Position numbers and translations under genes: made by a program. A stretch of DNA of 64,000 nt from a virus. The notes under the pieces are model-generated. The model was not told where the DNA came from and searched no databases. It worked only from the letters and a program-made list of their open reading frames with translations. Positions 29,863-39,477 of the stretch are shown here, piece by piece; the first letter of the stretch is position 1; every line of letters starts with the position of its first letter. The stretch spans positions 1 through 64,000 of IMG/VR virus record IMGVR_UViG_3300036715_001783. One strand, given 5' to 3'.

Positions 29863-30601
29863 AGAAACAACTACAACAACACACAGCAAGGAAATGAATA
29901 ACGGTTCTATTCCTAAACAAATGGATAATAAGAATTTTGGAAAGAAACGTCAAGCTACATCACATAAATTTAGCGTGAAAAGCACGAAAGACGGAAAGAC
30001 TTATTGGATTCCAAGCATTAAGGAAGATAATACGTTTGTTGATTTTTTATTAAAAGAAGACCAAGATTCTAAGGCCCTTGAAAAACTCACAGTATTACCA
30101 CAAGCTGTCATAGGTGAGTTAAAGAAATTAATCAACAAAGGTGCAAAAGATTTGGAGCAGAATTGGTCTGATGCTGCAGAATTGGTAAATGTTGCATACC
30201 ACGTTGCTCAAATCCGTAGGCCCATACCTTCACAAAAAGGAGCATGGGCTCAATATACAGATTTGTTGAGACATGGAGTTCACCAATTGTGGAAAGAAAG
30301 AGGTAACTCAGGAGGGTGGAGAGTGGGAGCATCAAAGATGGATGAAGGGTATGTCCCCACTATTTCCCCATTGTATGAAGATATTACATCAGGGTCACGC
30401 TTTTTTGTAAAAATTCCTGGCGCAATCGATGTTGAAATTGATGGAAAGGATTTGTCTGGTGTGATTAAAGAGTTGTCAAATAAAATTCGAAGACAGGGAG
30501 GGAGTGTAGAAGTTAGGTACCGTACTCAAGAAGGGGCCGTATTAGTGGTTCACCGAAATGGTGAAGAAGTTGAAGAAATTATAATCCAAGCAGTATCTTA
30601 A
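29846..30601 (+). CDS. Hypothetical protein (251 aa)
   Basis: Disordered, Thr/Lys-rich first 50 residues, then a folded region with 'GKTYWIPSIKEDNTFVDFLL', a helical middle (AELVNVAYHVAQIRR) and a beta-rich end. No family recognised. Co-transcribed with the preceding late gene. Confidence 0.6.
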   Translation: MSGPAKETTTTTHSKEMNNGSIPKQMDNKNFGKKRQATSHKFSVKSTKDGKTYWIPSIKEDNTFVDFLLKEDQDSKALEKLTVLPQAVIGELKKLINKGAKDLEQNWSDAAELVNVAYHVAQIRRPIPSQKGAWAQYTDLLRHGVHQLWKERGNSGGWRVGASKMDEGYVPTISPLYEDITSGSRFFVKIPGAIDVEIDGKDLSGVIKELSNKIRRQGGSVEVRYRTQEGAVLVVHRNGEEVEEIIIQAVS

Positions 30602-30702
30602 TTGATTAATTGATTAATTGTGCAGTTGTCAATGGGTTCCCACACATAGTTGATTTTTGTGGTGCTATCTGATATACTATTACAACAATAATAGGATGTT
30701 AT

Positions 30703-31851
30703 ATGATTGATAAACAAGCTAATTGGTTAGCAAAGGCTAAAAAAATCCACGGAGACCTATATGACTATTCTCTTGTTGTATATGTGTCTCCAGATGTTCC
30801 AGTAATTATAAACTGCCCAATTCATGGACAGTTTCACAAAAGTCCAAATGGACATACCAACAAAAAGGCTGGGTGTCCTAAATGTGGATATCTAATTAGA
30901 GCAGTCAACAATCGGGAAAAATATGGGGTAGATAATCCAGCACAGTTGGCTATTATACAACAAAAGAAAAAACAAACTGTGTTAGCTCGGTATGGTGTGG
31001 AATATGCATCACAAAATGAAAATATACAAAACAAAACAAAACAAACTAATTTGGCAAAATATGGACACCAGAATATTGCCCACGGTACAAAGAAAGAGAA
31101 GGTGACACATACCAATTTAGAAAAATATGGCGGGCACCCAAGAAAAAATAAAGATGTACAAGAAAAACAAAAAAGAACAAATCTGGAACGGTATGGGTAC
31201 GAAAATGCTGCCCAATCAAATATTATCCAAAATAAAATAAAACAAACTAATTTAGAGCGATACGGAGTAGAGTATGCTTCGCAGAACAACATTATCAAAG
31301 AAAAAATAAAACAAACTAATTTAGAGCGATATGGAACACAATCTTACAGCCAACAACACTTGGTGGATATTCTCCCATTGCTTGAAGATTATGGTTGGTT
31401 ATTTGAACAATATATTACCCAAAATAAGACAGCTACCCAAATAGCAAACGAATTAGGGAATGTTTATTATGGAACTATAATTTCGTACTTAATGTACTAT
31501 GAAATAGAAATCCAACAATATTATTGGAGTTCATACAAATGTCGACTGTGGATTGCACAACAAGACGGTGCAATAATTGAAGAGTGGAAAATACCAAATA
31601 CAAGATTCAGAGCGGATGGATATTGTGAGGCAACAAATACCATTTATGAATTTCATGGGGACTATTGGCACGGAAATCCATCAATTTACCAACCAGACGA
31701 AATAAATGAAGTAGTTGGAAAATCCATGGGTGAGCTGTATCTGAAAACATTGGACCGAGAAAGCCTAATAAAATCATTAGGTTACAATCTAGTGGTTGTG
31801 TGGGAACATGATTTTGATACGTCCATAGAATTTATGGTGCAACAACAATAA
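30703..31851 (+). CDS. Homing endonuclease, paralogue of the gene at 1015
   Basis: 382 aa. N-terminal LYDYSLVVYVS..HG.FH zinc module (CPKCGY), then about seven 'QTNLERYGxExAxQNxIIxxK' repeats, then RADGYCEATNTIYEFHGDYW / HGNP, MGELY and LVVVWEHDF. The C-terminal 130 residues are nearly the same as the gene at 1015, with two fewer repeats. Free-standing between genes; promoter-like TTGATT..TATACT lies upstream. Confidence 0.75.
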   Translation: MIDKQANWLAKAKKIHGDLYDYSLVVYVSPDVPVIINCPIHGQFHKSPNGHTNKKAGCPKCGYLIRAVNNREKYGVDNPAQLAIIQQKKKQTVLARYGVEYASQNENIQNKTKQTNLAKYGHQNIAHGTKKEKVTHTNLEKYGGHPRKNKDVQEKQKRTNLERYGYENAAQSNIIQNKIKQTNLERYGVEYASQNNIIKEKIKQTNLERYGTQSYSQQHLVDILPLLEDYGWLFEQYITQNKTATQIANELGNVYYGTIISYLMYYEIEIQQYYWSSYKCRLWIAQQDGAIIEEWKIPNTRFRADGYCEATNTIYEFHGDYWHGNPSIYQPDEINEVVGKSMGELYLKTLDRESLIKSLGYNLVVVWEHDFDTSIEFMVQQQ

Positions 31852-31862
31852 GTAATGTAAAG

Positions 31863-31891
31863 TTGACTATTCGACTCAATTATGATATAAT
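31863..31891 (+). promoter_or_regulatory. Sigma70-like promoter
   Basis: TTGACT (31863-31868), 17 bp, TATAAT (31886-31891), upstream of the gene at 31918. Confidence 0.65.
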
Positions 31892-31917
31892 TTCTCTTCA
31901 TTTGAGGAGAAATTATA

Positions 31918-32235
31918 TTGACTACCCACCCAATCCCCCCATCACTATATTGGGAAATTCTTAAATGGTGTTCCTCATTATGTTATATAATTGGTACAAT
32001 ATTATTATTGTCTCCGGTTATAGCATCTACAGCAGTAACACCATGGATAGTTTTCATACTTGGAAACACTATCCAATTTGCTAATTTTGTACATCAACGG
32101 AACGTTCCATTCATATGTTTAAGTGTGTTTTTCTTTATTTGGGATTCTCTTATAATCACACAGCGCTTGACATCCATAGAAACATTGGGTATAATTAGCG
32201 AATTAATCAAACATTTAGACAATTTTATCATATAA
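31918..32235 (+). CDS. Small membrane protein, TTG start
   Basis: 105 aa; three hydrophobic segments (about residues 13-33, 40-56 and 66-84). A GAGGAGA site precedes the TTG start. Unknown function; directly upstream of the DpdA-like gene. Confidence 0.55.
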   Translation: MTTHPIPPSLYWEILKWCSSLCYIIGTILLLSPVIASTAVTPWIVFILGNTIQFANFVHQRNVPFICLSVFFFIWDSLIITQRLTSIETLGIISELIKHLDNFII

Positions 32236-32245
32236 AGGAGAACAT

Positions 32246-33079
32246 ATGAAAAACCTACCCACCACCCCTCAATTTTGTGTAATTGCTCCGACTAACTATT
32301 TACAATACGCCACGGGATCAGATACACATTTGGTATTAGCACATCTGGTTGCAACAGATATTACATATAGAGATTTTTATAAAAATCTCAGTGTTGCTGG
32401 AGACTTCATTATTATGGACAATGGAGCATTTGAGCTTGGACAGAGTTATGCTCCTGATAAATTAATTAAGTTGGCCCACTTATGTGGTGCTGATGCAATT
32501 GTGCTTCCTGACTATCCAGGAAAGCCTATTGACCAAACAATTGAAGCAGCAAAACAACTGATTCCCCTAGTCCAAGAATCTGGATTTAAAACATTCTTTT
32601 GCCCACAAGCAGAAGTGGGAGATACAGAAGGTTGGATTTCCTCTTATGTGTGGGCTGCAAATAATCCTGATATAGATATGATTGGTATGTCTATTCTTGC
32701 TATACCAAATGCATTACCTCACATTCCCAAGTCATATGCAAGGGTTGTTATGACTCAAATGTTGATGGACAGAGGTATTTTTGCTCACAATAAGTATCAC
32801 CACTATTTGGGCCTCAACTCAGCTCCTAATATTGAGCTTCCATCATTGCTGACAATGAACGCGTTAAATAGTTGTGATAGTTCAGGTCCAGTTTGGTCTG
32901 CTATATGTGGACATAGATATAACATCACTGGTGATAGTTTTATGCCTGTGCATAAGAAGTTCTTAAGAGAAGTTGATTTTGACTATCCTTGGACAATAAA
33001 AGATCACATTCATGAAGCGATTGATTTTAATTTACAAATTACATTTGACATTATGTGTGACCCAGAATCGTACTTATAA
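32246..33079 (+). CDS. DpdA-like transglycosylase (TGT-related), DNA 7-deazaguanine insertion
   Basis: 277 aa. 'GDFIIMDNGAFELGQSYAPD' and 'ADAIVLPDYPGKPIDQTIEA' match the phage DpdA/TGT-like fold, where the Asp residues of DNGA and LPD are predicted to act in base exchange. TGT-like enzymes replace guanine with a 7-deazaguanine such as preQ0. The nearby queE (37214) and queD (41710) make preQ0 precursors, so DNA hypermodification against restriction is likely. Family call is by motif; which base is inserted is not visible. Confidence 0.6.
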   Translation: MKNLPTTPQFCVIAPTNYLQYATGSDTHLVLAHLVATDITYRDFYKNLSVAGDFIIMDNGAFELGQSYAPDKLIKLAHLCGADAIVLPDYPGKPIDQTIEAAKQLIPLVQESGFKTFFCPQAEVGDTEGWISSYVWAANNPDIDMIGMSILAIPNALPHIPKSYARVVMTQMLMDRGIFAHNKYHHYLGLNSAPNIELPSLLTMNALNSCDSSGPVWSAICGHRYNITGDSFMPVHKKFLREVDFDYPWTIKDHIHEAIDFNLQITFDIMCDPESYL

Positions 33080-33092
33080 ATAGTTGACTAAA

Positions 33093-33127
33093 ACACGAAC
33101 ACACTATATTATACAGTGTGTTCGTGT
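33093..33127 (+). promoter_or_regulatory. Long hairpin upstream of the dCTP deaminase-like gene
   Basis: 13-bp perfect stem ACACGAACACACT / AGTGTGTTCGTGT, loop ATATTATAC, 54 bp before the start codon. It may be a terminator of the preceding gene or a translation-control hairpin; TATAAATA lies at 33075. Confidence 0.5.
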
Positions 33128-33180
33128 GGAAAATACGAATACCACGGAAGAAATAATATAACAAAGGAGAAAGTTATTAT

Positions 33181-33838
33181 GTTTACAAACCCAAAAGATG
33201 TTATCAACAATAAATGGATTACACACCCAGATTGTACCACCCCACAACATTGGCTTGACAATAAATTTGTAAGTCCAAATGCCATCGATTTTTCCTTAGA
33301 TGAACTTCTATTGGTCAAAGATACGGACACTGCCTATATTTCAAACAACAAAAAACTTGTTAAGATGAAACAATTGGTATCTGTGCACAAAATTACAGAA
33401 GATACTGAAACTCCTTTTTGGGAATTAGAAGGTGGAAAGGTATATGATGGAACATCAAGTATGTATGTTGAAGTACCTGAAGGATATGTTTGTCTACCAA
33501 TGTTCACTCGCTCTACATTTGCTCGCAATGGAACGTTCATTATGAGTGGGATTTTTGATTCTGGATACAAAGGTCATATCGGTTTTACGATTTACACCAA
33601 TGGTGGACCAATTGATATTGAAGTTGGTACTCGTATTGGGCAAATTGGTTTTGTAAAAACTGAGTATGCTCACTTGTATGATGGTGGGTATAGCCACGAG
33701 CAAGGTACACACTATGCTGACCCTATTATTATACAACCAGCACATGTTGCAATAGGCGAGCGTCAAATTCAACACAACCCAGCTAGAACTGAACAAGGTA
33801 TGGGTCCAATTCTTAACACAAACAGTGAGTTCTTATAA
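33181..33838 (+). CDS. dCTP deaminase / dUTPase-like protein
   Basis: 219 aa from ATG 33181 with AAAGGAGAAAG; upstream in-frame sequence overlaps the hairpin. 'AIDFSLDELLLV', 'RSTFARNGTFIMSGIFDSGY', 'KGHIGFTIYTNGG' and 'VGTRIGQIGF' are the trimeric dUTPase/dCTP-deaminase motifs. It would supply dUMP or dUTP precursors for dTTP synthesis. Extra N-terminal residues make it longer than standard Dcd (about 190 aa). Confidence 0.75.
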
Positions 33839-33840
33839 TT

Positions 33841-34938
33841 ATGAGAAAAAGATGGTCTAATTTATTGGTTGATGAGTGGTTAATATCCCACAAGTTACCT
33901 ATAACTAGATTATCATTATTTGAAAATGTCAGTACTCCATTACAATATAAATGTGAAGTTTGTGATAATATATGGAGTACTGCTTGGGTTAATATATATT
34001 CCAGGGGCACTAGATGTCCCAAGTGTGCAATTGTACGAGTGGCACACTTACACACCAATTCGTTAGATTGGTGGAATGCTAAATTGGCATTGGTACATAT
34101 ACTAAATATGGAGCCTATTATACCTGGAGATAATTCAGCTATAACATGGAAATGTGAAAATTGTGAATATACTTGGATAGCAACCAAAAGCTCCATAATA
34201 TCTCCAAATTTTGGAGGATGTAAGTGTTGTACTGGAAAATTGGTTAATAACCAAATTATAGATACCAAATTATCTGATAGAAATATTACTAGGTTGGATG
34301 ATTTTATAGCAACAAATACTCCAATTAGTTGGAGTTGTAATGTGTGTGACCACAAGTGGAAGACATCTCCAACCAAAATTTTAAACGAAGGTACAGGTTG
34401 CCCAAAATGTTCTAATAGGGTTAGGCATACAAATGAAGACATTGACCACAGGTGTGGGGCTATTGGAATACGACGAGTGGGAAATTATGTTAATACCCAT
34501 ACTAAAATAGAGTGGTGTTGCAAAAAGTGTAACAATACATGGCATGCAAAACCATCTAATATATTAAACCAACATACTGGATGTCCCCATTGTCGAACTC
34601 CATCATATTCAAAGAAAGCTATCCGGTGGTTAAATCAAACGATGCAGACTGATTGTTGTTTTATTCAACATGCTGAGAATATTGGGGAATACTTAGTACC
34701 AGATATTTTAGTAAAAGTAGATGGATACTGCAAAGAAACGAACACTATATACGAATTTCATGGGGATATATTTCATGGAAATCCAAATAAATTTACAGCA
34801 GATGAAATGTGTAGTCCATTTCATAAATTAACAGCTGGTGAACTGTACAATAAAACTAAACACAAGGAGAGTAAAATAATGAAAGCGGGATATAAATTAG
34901 TAGTTATGTGGGAGAGTGAATATGACTCAAAAAAATAA
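33841..34938 (+). CDS. Homing endonuclease with four treble-clef modules
   Basis: 365 aa. Four tandem zinc modules with the pattern 'W.C..C...W......GTRCPKC' (C-x2-C pairs at about residues 40-60, 101-128, 165-185, 215-240), then the nuclease block KVDGYCKETNTIYEFHGDIF / HGNP and GYKLVVMWESEYD. Same C-terminal family as 28125. It starts 2 bp after the deaminase stop, and its last codons overlap the start of the exonuclease gene. Confidence 0.75.
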   Translation: MRKRWSNLLVDEWLISHKLPITRLSLFENVSTPLQYKCEVCDNIWSTAWVNIYSRGTRCPKCAIVRVAHLHTNSLDWWNAKLALVHILNMEPIIPGDNSAITWKCENCEYTWIATKSSIISPNFGGCKCCTGKLVNNQIIDTKLSDRNITRLDDFIATNTPISWSCNVCDHKWKTSPTKILNEGTGCPKCSNRVRHTNEDIDHRCGAIGIRRVGNYVNTHTKIEWCCKKCNNTWHAKPSNILNQHTGCPHCRTPSYSKKAIRWLNQTMQTDCCFIQHAENIGEYLVPDILVKVDGYCKETNTIYEFHGDIFHGNPNKFTADEMCSPFHKLTAGELYNKTKHKESKIMKAGYKLVVMWESEYDSKK

Positions 34939-35542
34939 CACAACAGGTTACATAACAAGGTTATTAGCGGTTGACACCGAAACTAGCGGGTTATTCTTTA
35001 ATGTAGACGATCCATCGTACAACCCAAAAACTAAACAGACTCACCAATTGTTGTCTATTGGGTTAATAGTCGTTGATGCAATTACTCTTGCACCCATTGA
35101 AGAGTTATATGTGGAAGTTAAATGGGATCCTTCTAACCAGTGGGATACCGGAGCTGAGAAGGTACATGGGTTGTCCCGTCAATACCTTGAGGAGAATGGA
35201 GTTTCAACATCTAAAGCGGTTGAGCTGATTGCTAATTTACTAATCAGTCACTGGGGTCCTTCTGCAGCTATTCATATTTTAGGACACAATCCACAATTTG
35301 ATTTAGCTTTCTTACGAAGATTATTGAGAACCGAAGAATTAGAATTTCGTTGGGGAAACAAAATGGTTGATACTAATAGTATCGGATTTGTTGTGTTTAA
35401 TACTCACAATTCAGATGATTTATTTGATATGATTGGTGCAAAACATAGAGGAGAGCATAATGCTCTTGAAGATATTAGAAACACATTAAAAGTGGTTCAA
35501 GTAACTAGACAACTTGCTGATGTTATGTTAGGAGCTGAATAA
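34922..35542 (+). CDS. DnaQ-type 3'-5' exonuclease
   Basis: 206 aa from ATG 34922. ExoI LAVDTETSGLFF (D..E), ExoII ILGHNPQFDLAFL and ExoIII HNALEDIRNT give a DEDDh exonuclease. It degrades single-stranded DNA or RNA ends, as proofreading subunit or for repair. The start lies within the upstream endonuclease gene. Its stop overlaps the next start. Confidence 0.82.
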   Translation: MTQKNNTTGYITRLLAVDTETSGLFFNVDDPSYNPKTKQTHQLLSIGLIVVDAITLAPIEELYVEVKWDPSNQWDTGAEKVHGLSRQYLEENGVSTSKAVELIANLLISHWGPSAAIHILGHNPQFDLAFLRRLLRTEELEFRWGNKMVDTNSIGFVVFNTHNSDDLFDMIGAKHRGEHNALEDIRNTLKVVQVTRQLADVMLGAE

Positions 35543-36036
35543 TGTACCTCCCCAAATCCAGAAAGTATAATCCGTCATATGAAGATATTCACACAGCTTG
35601 TTGGAGTATTGCATATCAATGTAAAATGATGGGGTTAGATTTACAAGGGATAGTTGGGGTAGCAAGAGGGGGGTTAGTGCCAGGAGTACTAATCTCTCAC
35701 ATGTTACAATTACCCTTTTTCCCCATATCATATTCATCAAAAAAGGGGGTAGGAGATGATAGAAATCATGCAAATGATTTACCTGTAGTCCCATTTAGCA
35801 ATTTTTTGATTGTAGAAGACATTATTGATAGTGGACATACTATGGCAGAAATTGCTATACATTATACCAACACCCAATGTCAGCATGGTGAGAAGATTTA
35901 TACAGCTTGTTTATATTACAAGGACAATCCTCACATCTATCCTGATTTAAATTGGTTAACAATTGATGTGGACTCACCATTTGTCAACTTTCCCTGGGAA
36001 AATGCACAATTGGGTAATATACCATGTATAACATAG
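35542..36036 (+). CDS. Phosphoribosyltransferase
   Basis: 164 aa. GVARGGLVPGVLIS loop and the PRPP-binding motif FLIVEDIIDSGHTM are diagnostic. It likely salvages a purine base with PRPP. Possible relevance to guanine-type substrates of the DpdA pathway, but specificity is not visible. Overlaps the next gene by 13 bp. Confidence 0.85.
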   Translation: MYLPKSRKYNPSYEDIHTACWSIAYQCKMMGLDLQGIVGVARGGLVPGVLISHMLQLPFFPISYSSKKGVGDDRNHANDLPVVPFSNFLIVEDIIDSGHTMAEIAIHYTNTQCQHGEKIYTACLYYKDNPHIYPDLNWLTIDVDSPFVNFPWENAQLGNIPCIT

Positions 36037-36227
36037 TTAATGTAATATGGGATTTGGTCCGTGGCAAAATTGAATTTGTAAGTTCAGTTGAAGCCACAGA
36101 CCGAATGGATATATGCAAAGGGTGTGAAGTTCGAAATAAAAGGCTTAATATTTGCACAGCGTGTGGGTGTTATCTCCCGTTCAAAACTAAACTCACGAAA
36201 GCTGAATGTCCAATGCAACTATGGTAA
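36024..36227 (+). CDS. Small zinc-ribbon protein
   Basis: 67 aa with CKGC, CTACGC and a final C (CPMQLW), giving a zinc-ribbon. Matches a common phage family (DUF6171-like) of unknown role. Overlaps the phosphoribosyltransferase. Confidence 0.65.
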   Translation: MYNIVNVIWDLVRGKIEFVSSVEATDRMDICKGCEVRNKRLNICTACGCYLPFKTKLTKAECPMQLW

Positions 36228-36287
36228 TTGTTGATTAAAATACACATTTAACGTAAAATATCATTTTATATTAAGGAGAATAATAAT

Positions 36288-36836
36288 ATGATAGAATTTC
36301 CATTTATGTCATGGAATGATATGTTTGCGTTAATGGATCATCACCGGTTAACTGATGAACAATCTTGTTTAGTGTTTAATGTAACACTATCTAAGTTGAA
36401 TATGGCGAAGCAATTGAGATCAGTGGGAACATTTGCTCCCACTTATCCATTTGATTATACTGTATATCAAGAGTTAATGGTAGAGGCTATTGCATATGCT
36501 GATAAACAACTAACTACACAACAAACTGTCGTCCAACTACCAAGTACAACAAAAGAATTACCATTAACTGCAACACGAAAGGTTAAGGTAAAAGTTCCAA
36601 AGAAACGAGGAAGACAGAGTAATAGAATTGTAACTGCATTATTTGCTGTACCAAATGAACCTACTCCTATTGAACAATTTGCGATACAGCAAGAAGTATC
36701 TATTGCAGTCCTTCGCCAGTCTACCCGTTTTATGGAACATTTGTCACCAGAAGATGTCCAGAAAATTGGAAAAATACAAATCAAAAAAGTAAAACCACAT
36801 AACCAATTAATGATATGGAGAGAAGACCTACCGTGA
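36288..36836 (+). CDS. Putative DNA-binding protein with AT-hook-like motif
   Basis: 182 aa. A helical N-terminal region of about 75 residues is followed by a basic KVPKKRGRQSNR segment (AT-hook-like, residues 102-113) and a second helical region. Not recognised; DNA binding is inferred from the basic motif. Confidence 0.5.
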   Translation: MIEFPFMSWNDMFALMDHHRLTDEQSCLVFNVTLSKLNMAKQLRSVGTFAPTYPFDYTVYQELMVEAIAYADKQLTTQQTVVQLPSTTKELPLTATRKVKVKVPKKRGRQSNRIVTALFAVPNEPTPIEQFAIQQEVSIAVLRQSTRFMEHLSPEDVQKIGKIQIKKVKPHNQLMIWREDLP

Positions 36837-36940
36837 AAACTAATTTAAACTTCAAAATTGGCGTATTCCGAGTGGAAATCTTACCAAAATTTAAAATAGT
36901 TTTTCAATACAGAAAAACTCTAACAAAACGGAGACAATAA
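36833..36940 (+). CDS. Small basic peptide (35 aa)
   Basis: GTG 36833 overlaps the stop of the preceding gene. MKTNLNFKIGVFRVEILPKF and 15 more residues, strongly basic. Weak support, only from tight packing with neighbours. Confidence 0.35.
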   Translation: MKTNLNFKIGVFRVEILPKFKIVFQYRKTLTKRRQ

Positions 36941-36941
36941 A

Positions 36942-37199
36942 GTGCCAAAATATAAAGATTTAGATACCACATTTGATGGCAAGTGTACTATATCCATAAT
37001 GGGTAAACCATTTACGATTAGAATATTAGGTCAAAAATTTGACATTGGCCGTAATGTTAATGGAATTGCTTGGGAAGCATTAAATGCAGACGGAAAAAAG
37101 GATAAGTCACTTCAATATATTTTGATGGAAGATTATCGAGATGAAGTCGAAGAACAACTGCAAGCACATATAGATAAGCGTGAATCTTATCTTGACTAA
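36942..37199 (+). CDS. Hypothetical protein (85 aa)
   Basis: GTG start after ACGGAGACAATAAA. Starts MPKYKDLDTTFDGKCTISIM, mixed charge, no motif. Just upstream of queE. Confidence 0.5.
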   Translation: MPKYKDLDTTFDGKCTISIMGKPFTIRILGQKFDIGRNVNGIAWEALNADGKKDKSLQYILMEDYRDEVEEQLQAHIDKRESYLD

Positions 37200-37213
37200 T
37201 TAAGGAAAAACAA

Positions 37214-38107
37214 ATGGCAAAATATTCATGGAGTGAAGTATTCACTTCAATCGAAGGAGAAGGAATCTGGTCCGGAACACCCACAGTTTATGTTAGATTT
37301 ACTGGGTGTAATTTTACTTGTAGTGGTTTTAATAACCCTGAGAATGTAGATACCACCACAATTGAAACTTTAGGGTTTGATCCAAAAGATTACACTAACA
37401 TTTATGACATCCCTGTGATATCTAAGGGTTGTGATAGCATATATAGTTGGGACAATAAGTTTAAACATATGTGGGAAACTGGTGACGAAAATCAGTTAGC
37501 TGGAGCTATAATGGCACACGTTCCACGTGGTTCATGGCAACATCCTGTAACAGGGCAGCCTGTTATATTAAGTTTGACCGGAGGGGAACCCACATTACGA
37601 GCTAAACACCTATTAACAATATTGAATCACCCCGACCTTGTTGGCTTGACAAAATTGTTAATTGAAACAAATTGTTCAGTGCCATTAACAAGAGAGTTTA
37701 TTGATGGTTTATATGCTTGGGGGCAACAACGTCCAGATAGACAAGTAATTTGGAGTAATAGTCCAAAATTATCTGTTAGTGGTGAGCCTTGGGAAAAGGC
37801 TATTAGACCAGATATTGCATTACAACAAACTACTTATATGTTTTGTAGAGATGCAAATATACAACAATATTTTAAGTTTGTTTGTGGTCCATCATCAGAA
37901 GATTTTGATGAGGTGGATAGAGCAATGGAACAATATTATGCAGGTCATGTGTGTAAGGGTGTAGGTGTGTATATCATGCCTGTAGCATGTCAACAGTTAG
38001 ATCAAACAGAAATTTCAGCACAAGTTGCTCGTATGTGTATAGAACGTGGGTATACATATTGCCATCGAGTCCATCTGGACGTGTTTGGTAACGCTGTAGG
38101 AACCTAA
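37214..38107 (+). CDS. queE: 7-carboxy-7-deazaguanine synthase (QueE), phage type
   Basis: 297 aa radical-SAM protein. 'FTSIEGEGIWSGTPTVYVRF' and 'TGCNFTCSGF' give two of the cluster cysteines; the third is probably in KGCDSIYSWD about 40 residues later, an arrangement typical of phage QueE. 'LSLTGGEPTLR' is the SAM-binding GGE motif, and the end HRVHLDVFGNAVGT is the QueE C-terminus. It converts carboxy-tetrahydropterin to CDG in the preQ0 pathway. Confidence 0.85.
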   Translation: MAKYSWSEVFTSIEGEGIWSGTPTVYVRFTGCNFTCSGFNNPENVDTTTIETLGFDPKDYTNIYDIPVISKGCDSIYSWDNKFKHMWETGDENQLAGAIMAHVPRGSWQHPVTGQPVILSLTGGEPTLRAKHLLTILNHPDLVGLTKLLIETNCSVPLTREFIDGLYAWGQQRPDRQVIWSNSPKLSVSGEPWEKAIRPDIALQQTTYMFCRDANIQQYFKFVCGPSSEDFDEVDRAMEQYYAGHVCKGVGVYIMPVACQQLDQTEISAQVARMCIERGYTYCHRVHLDVFGNAVGT

Positions 38108-38162
38108 ACATACTTTGTATTGGTGTGCATAAATACAAGCAACAGGCATTTAACTATAAATT

Positions 38163-39005
38163 ATGAAATTTATTATATATAAACACACCAATACAATAAC
38201 AAAAAAATCATATATTGGTTATACCAGTAGTACTTTAGAAAAGCGTTTAAATAGACATTTTCAAGACGCAAAAAGAGGTTCTAATCAATATTTTCACCGT
38301 GCTATCAGAAAATATGGACAAGATTGTTGGATAAGTGAAATACTTGCTGAATGTGAAATAATTCAGCAAGCTCATAAATTAGAATGTTCGTTGATATTAG
38401 AACACAACACTTTTGGAATAAATGGATATAACATGACTATTGGTGGGGAAGGTACAACTGGTAGAATAGTATCTGAGGAAAGTAGACAAAGGTTAAGAGC
38501 CCAGCATCTTAATTTTAGACATACAACCAAAAGTAAACAAACCATGGTTGAAAAATTTACTATATTAAGAGGACGAAAAGTAAATCAATATACCAAATCT
38601 GGACAATATATTGCTACATATGATTCATGCACACAAGCAGCTCAACAAGTATTAAATAATAAAAACTTGAGTGGTAGCATACACCAATTATGTGCTGGAA
38701 CTTTTTCTAATTGGAATCAGGAATTGGTTAAGGGATTTCAGTGGAAATTTGATAACCTAGACAATCGCACAGATGTATCTCCGATTGTCGGGTTAAAGGA
38801 TACTCATATAAAAAATCTGGTCAAGCGCAATAGCCAACAGGCCAAAAAAGTACAACAATTATCAACAAACGATGAATTGATATCCAGTTATACAAGCGCA
38901 AAAGAGGCCAGCCTACTTACAGGGATATACATATCAGGCATACAACGATGTTGTATAGGAAGATTATTAACAGCTGGTGGATATAAATGGGCCTATATCA
39001 ATTAA
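38163..39005 (+). CDS. GIY-YIG homing endonuclease with NUMOD-type repeats
   Basis: 280 aa. KFIIYKHTNTITKKSYIGYT is the GIY-YIG motif, with Arg in LEKRLNRH and a Glu in LECSLILEHN. The C-terminal half has NUMOD3-like 'SEESRQRLRAQHL' and two NUMOD1-like helices ('VNQYTKSGQYIATYDSCTQA'). Lies between queE and the nudix gene; no displaced gene end is visible here. Confidence 0.85.
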   Translation: MKFIIYKHTNTITKKSYIGYTSSTLEKRLNRHFQDAKRGSNQYFHRAIRKYGQDCWISEILAECEIIQQAHKLECSLILEHNTFGINGYNMTIGGEGTTGRIVSEESRQRLRAQHLNFRHTTKSKQTMVEKFTILRGRKVNQYTKSGQYIATYDSCTQAAQQVLNNKNLSGSIHQLCAGTFSNWNQELVKGFQWKFDNLDNRTDVSPIVGLKDTHIKNLVKRNSQQAKKVQQLSTNDELISSYTSAKEASLLTGIYISGIQRCCIGRLLTAGGYKWAYIN

Positions 39006-39026
39006 CAATTACCAAGGAGAAATAAA

Positions 39027-39476
39027 ATGATGGATTTACCACAACCACACGACCACAAAATTTTGATTTATAGAGCTGGTCTAGTTCCATATATCATTGA
39101 AAGCGGTAAGATATTAATGATGTTTATGAAACCGTCTGATCCTGCGTTTGGAGGAGATGAGTTTCAAATAGCTAAGGGTAAAGTTGAGGACGAAGATGAT
39201 AGTTTTCAAGACGCTGCGCTCAGAGAAGCTAAAGAGGAAATTGGGCTATTTGAAGGAAATGTTATCAAAACCGAAGAAGTTGGAACATTTATGGGGCGAA
39301 CTACTGTATTTGTATCAAAAGTGAAAAACAAAGATATGTTTGGGATGCCTTCATTTGAAACTGGGGATGTTAGTTGGATGACTCCAGAACAATTTCAATT
39401 GGATGGTAGAATTCTTCACCGTCCTGTGATTGCTGCTGTTGTTCGTAAAATCAAACAAATGGAAGGTATGGAGTAA
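39027..39476 (+). CDS. Nudix hydrolase
   Basis: 149 aa. Nudix box GKVEDEDDSFQDAALREAKE then EIGL, residues about 50-73, with GX5EX7REXXEEXG spacing nearly complete. It hydrolyses a nucleoside diphosphate linked to another group. Substrate unknown. Confidence 0.8.
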   Translation: MMDLPQPHDHKILIYRAGLVPYIIESGKILMMFMKPSDPAFGGDEFQIAKGKVEDEDDSFQDAALREAKEEIGLFEGNVIKTEEVGTFMGRTTVFVSKVKNKDMFGMPSFETGDVSWMTPEQFQLDGRILHRPVIAAVVRKIKQMEGME

Positions 39477-39477
39477 C

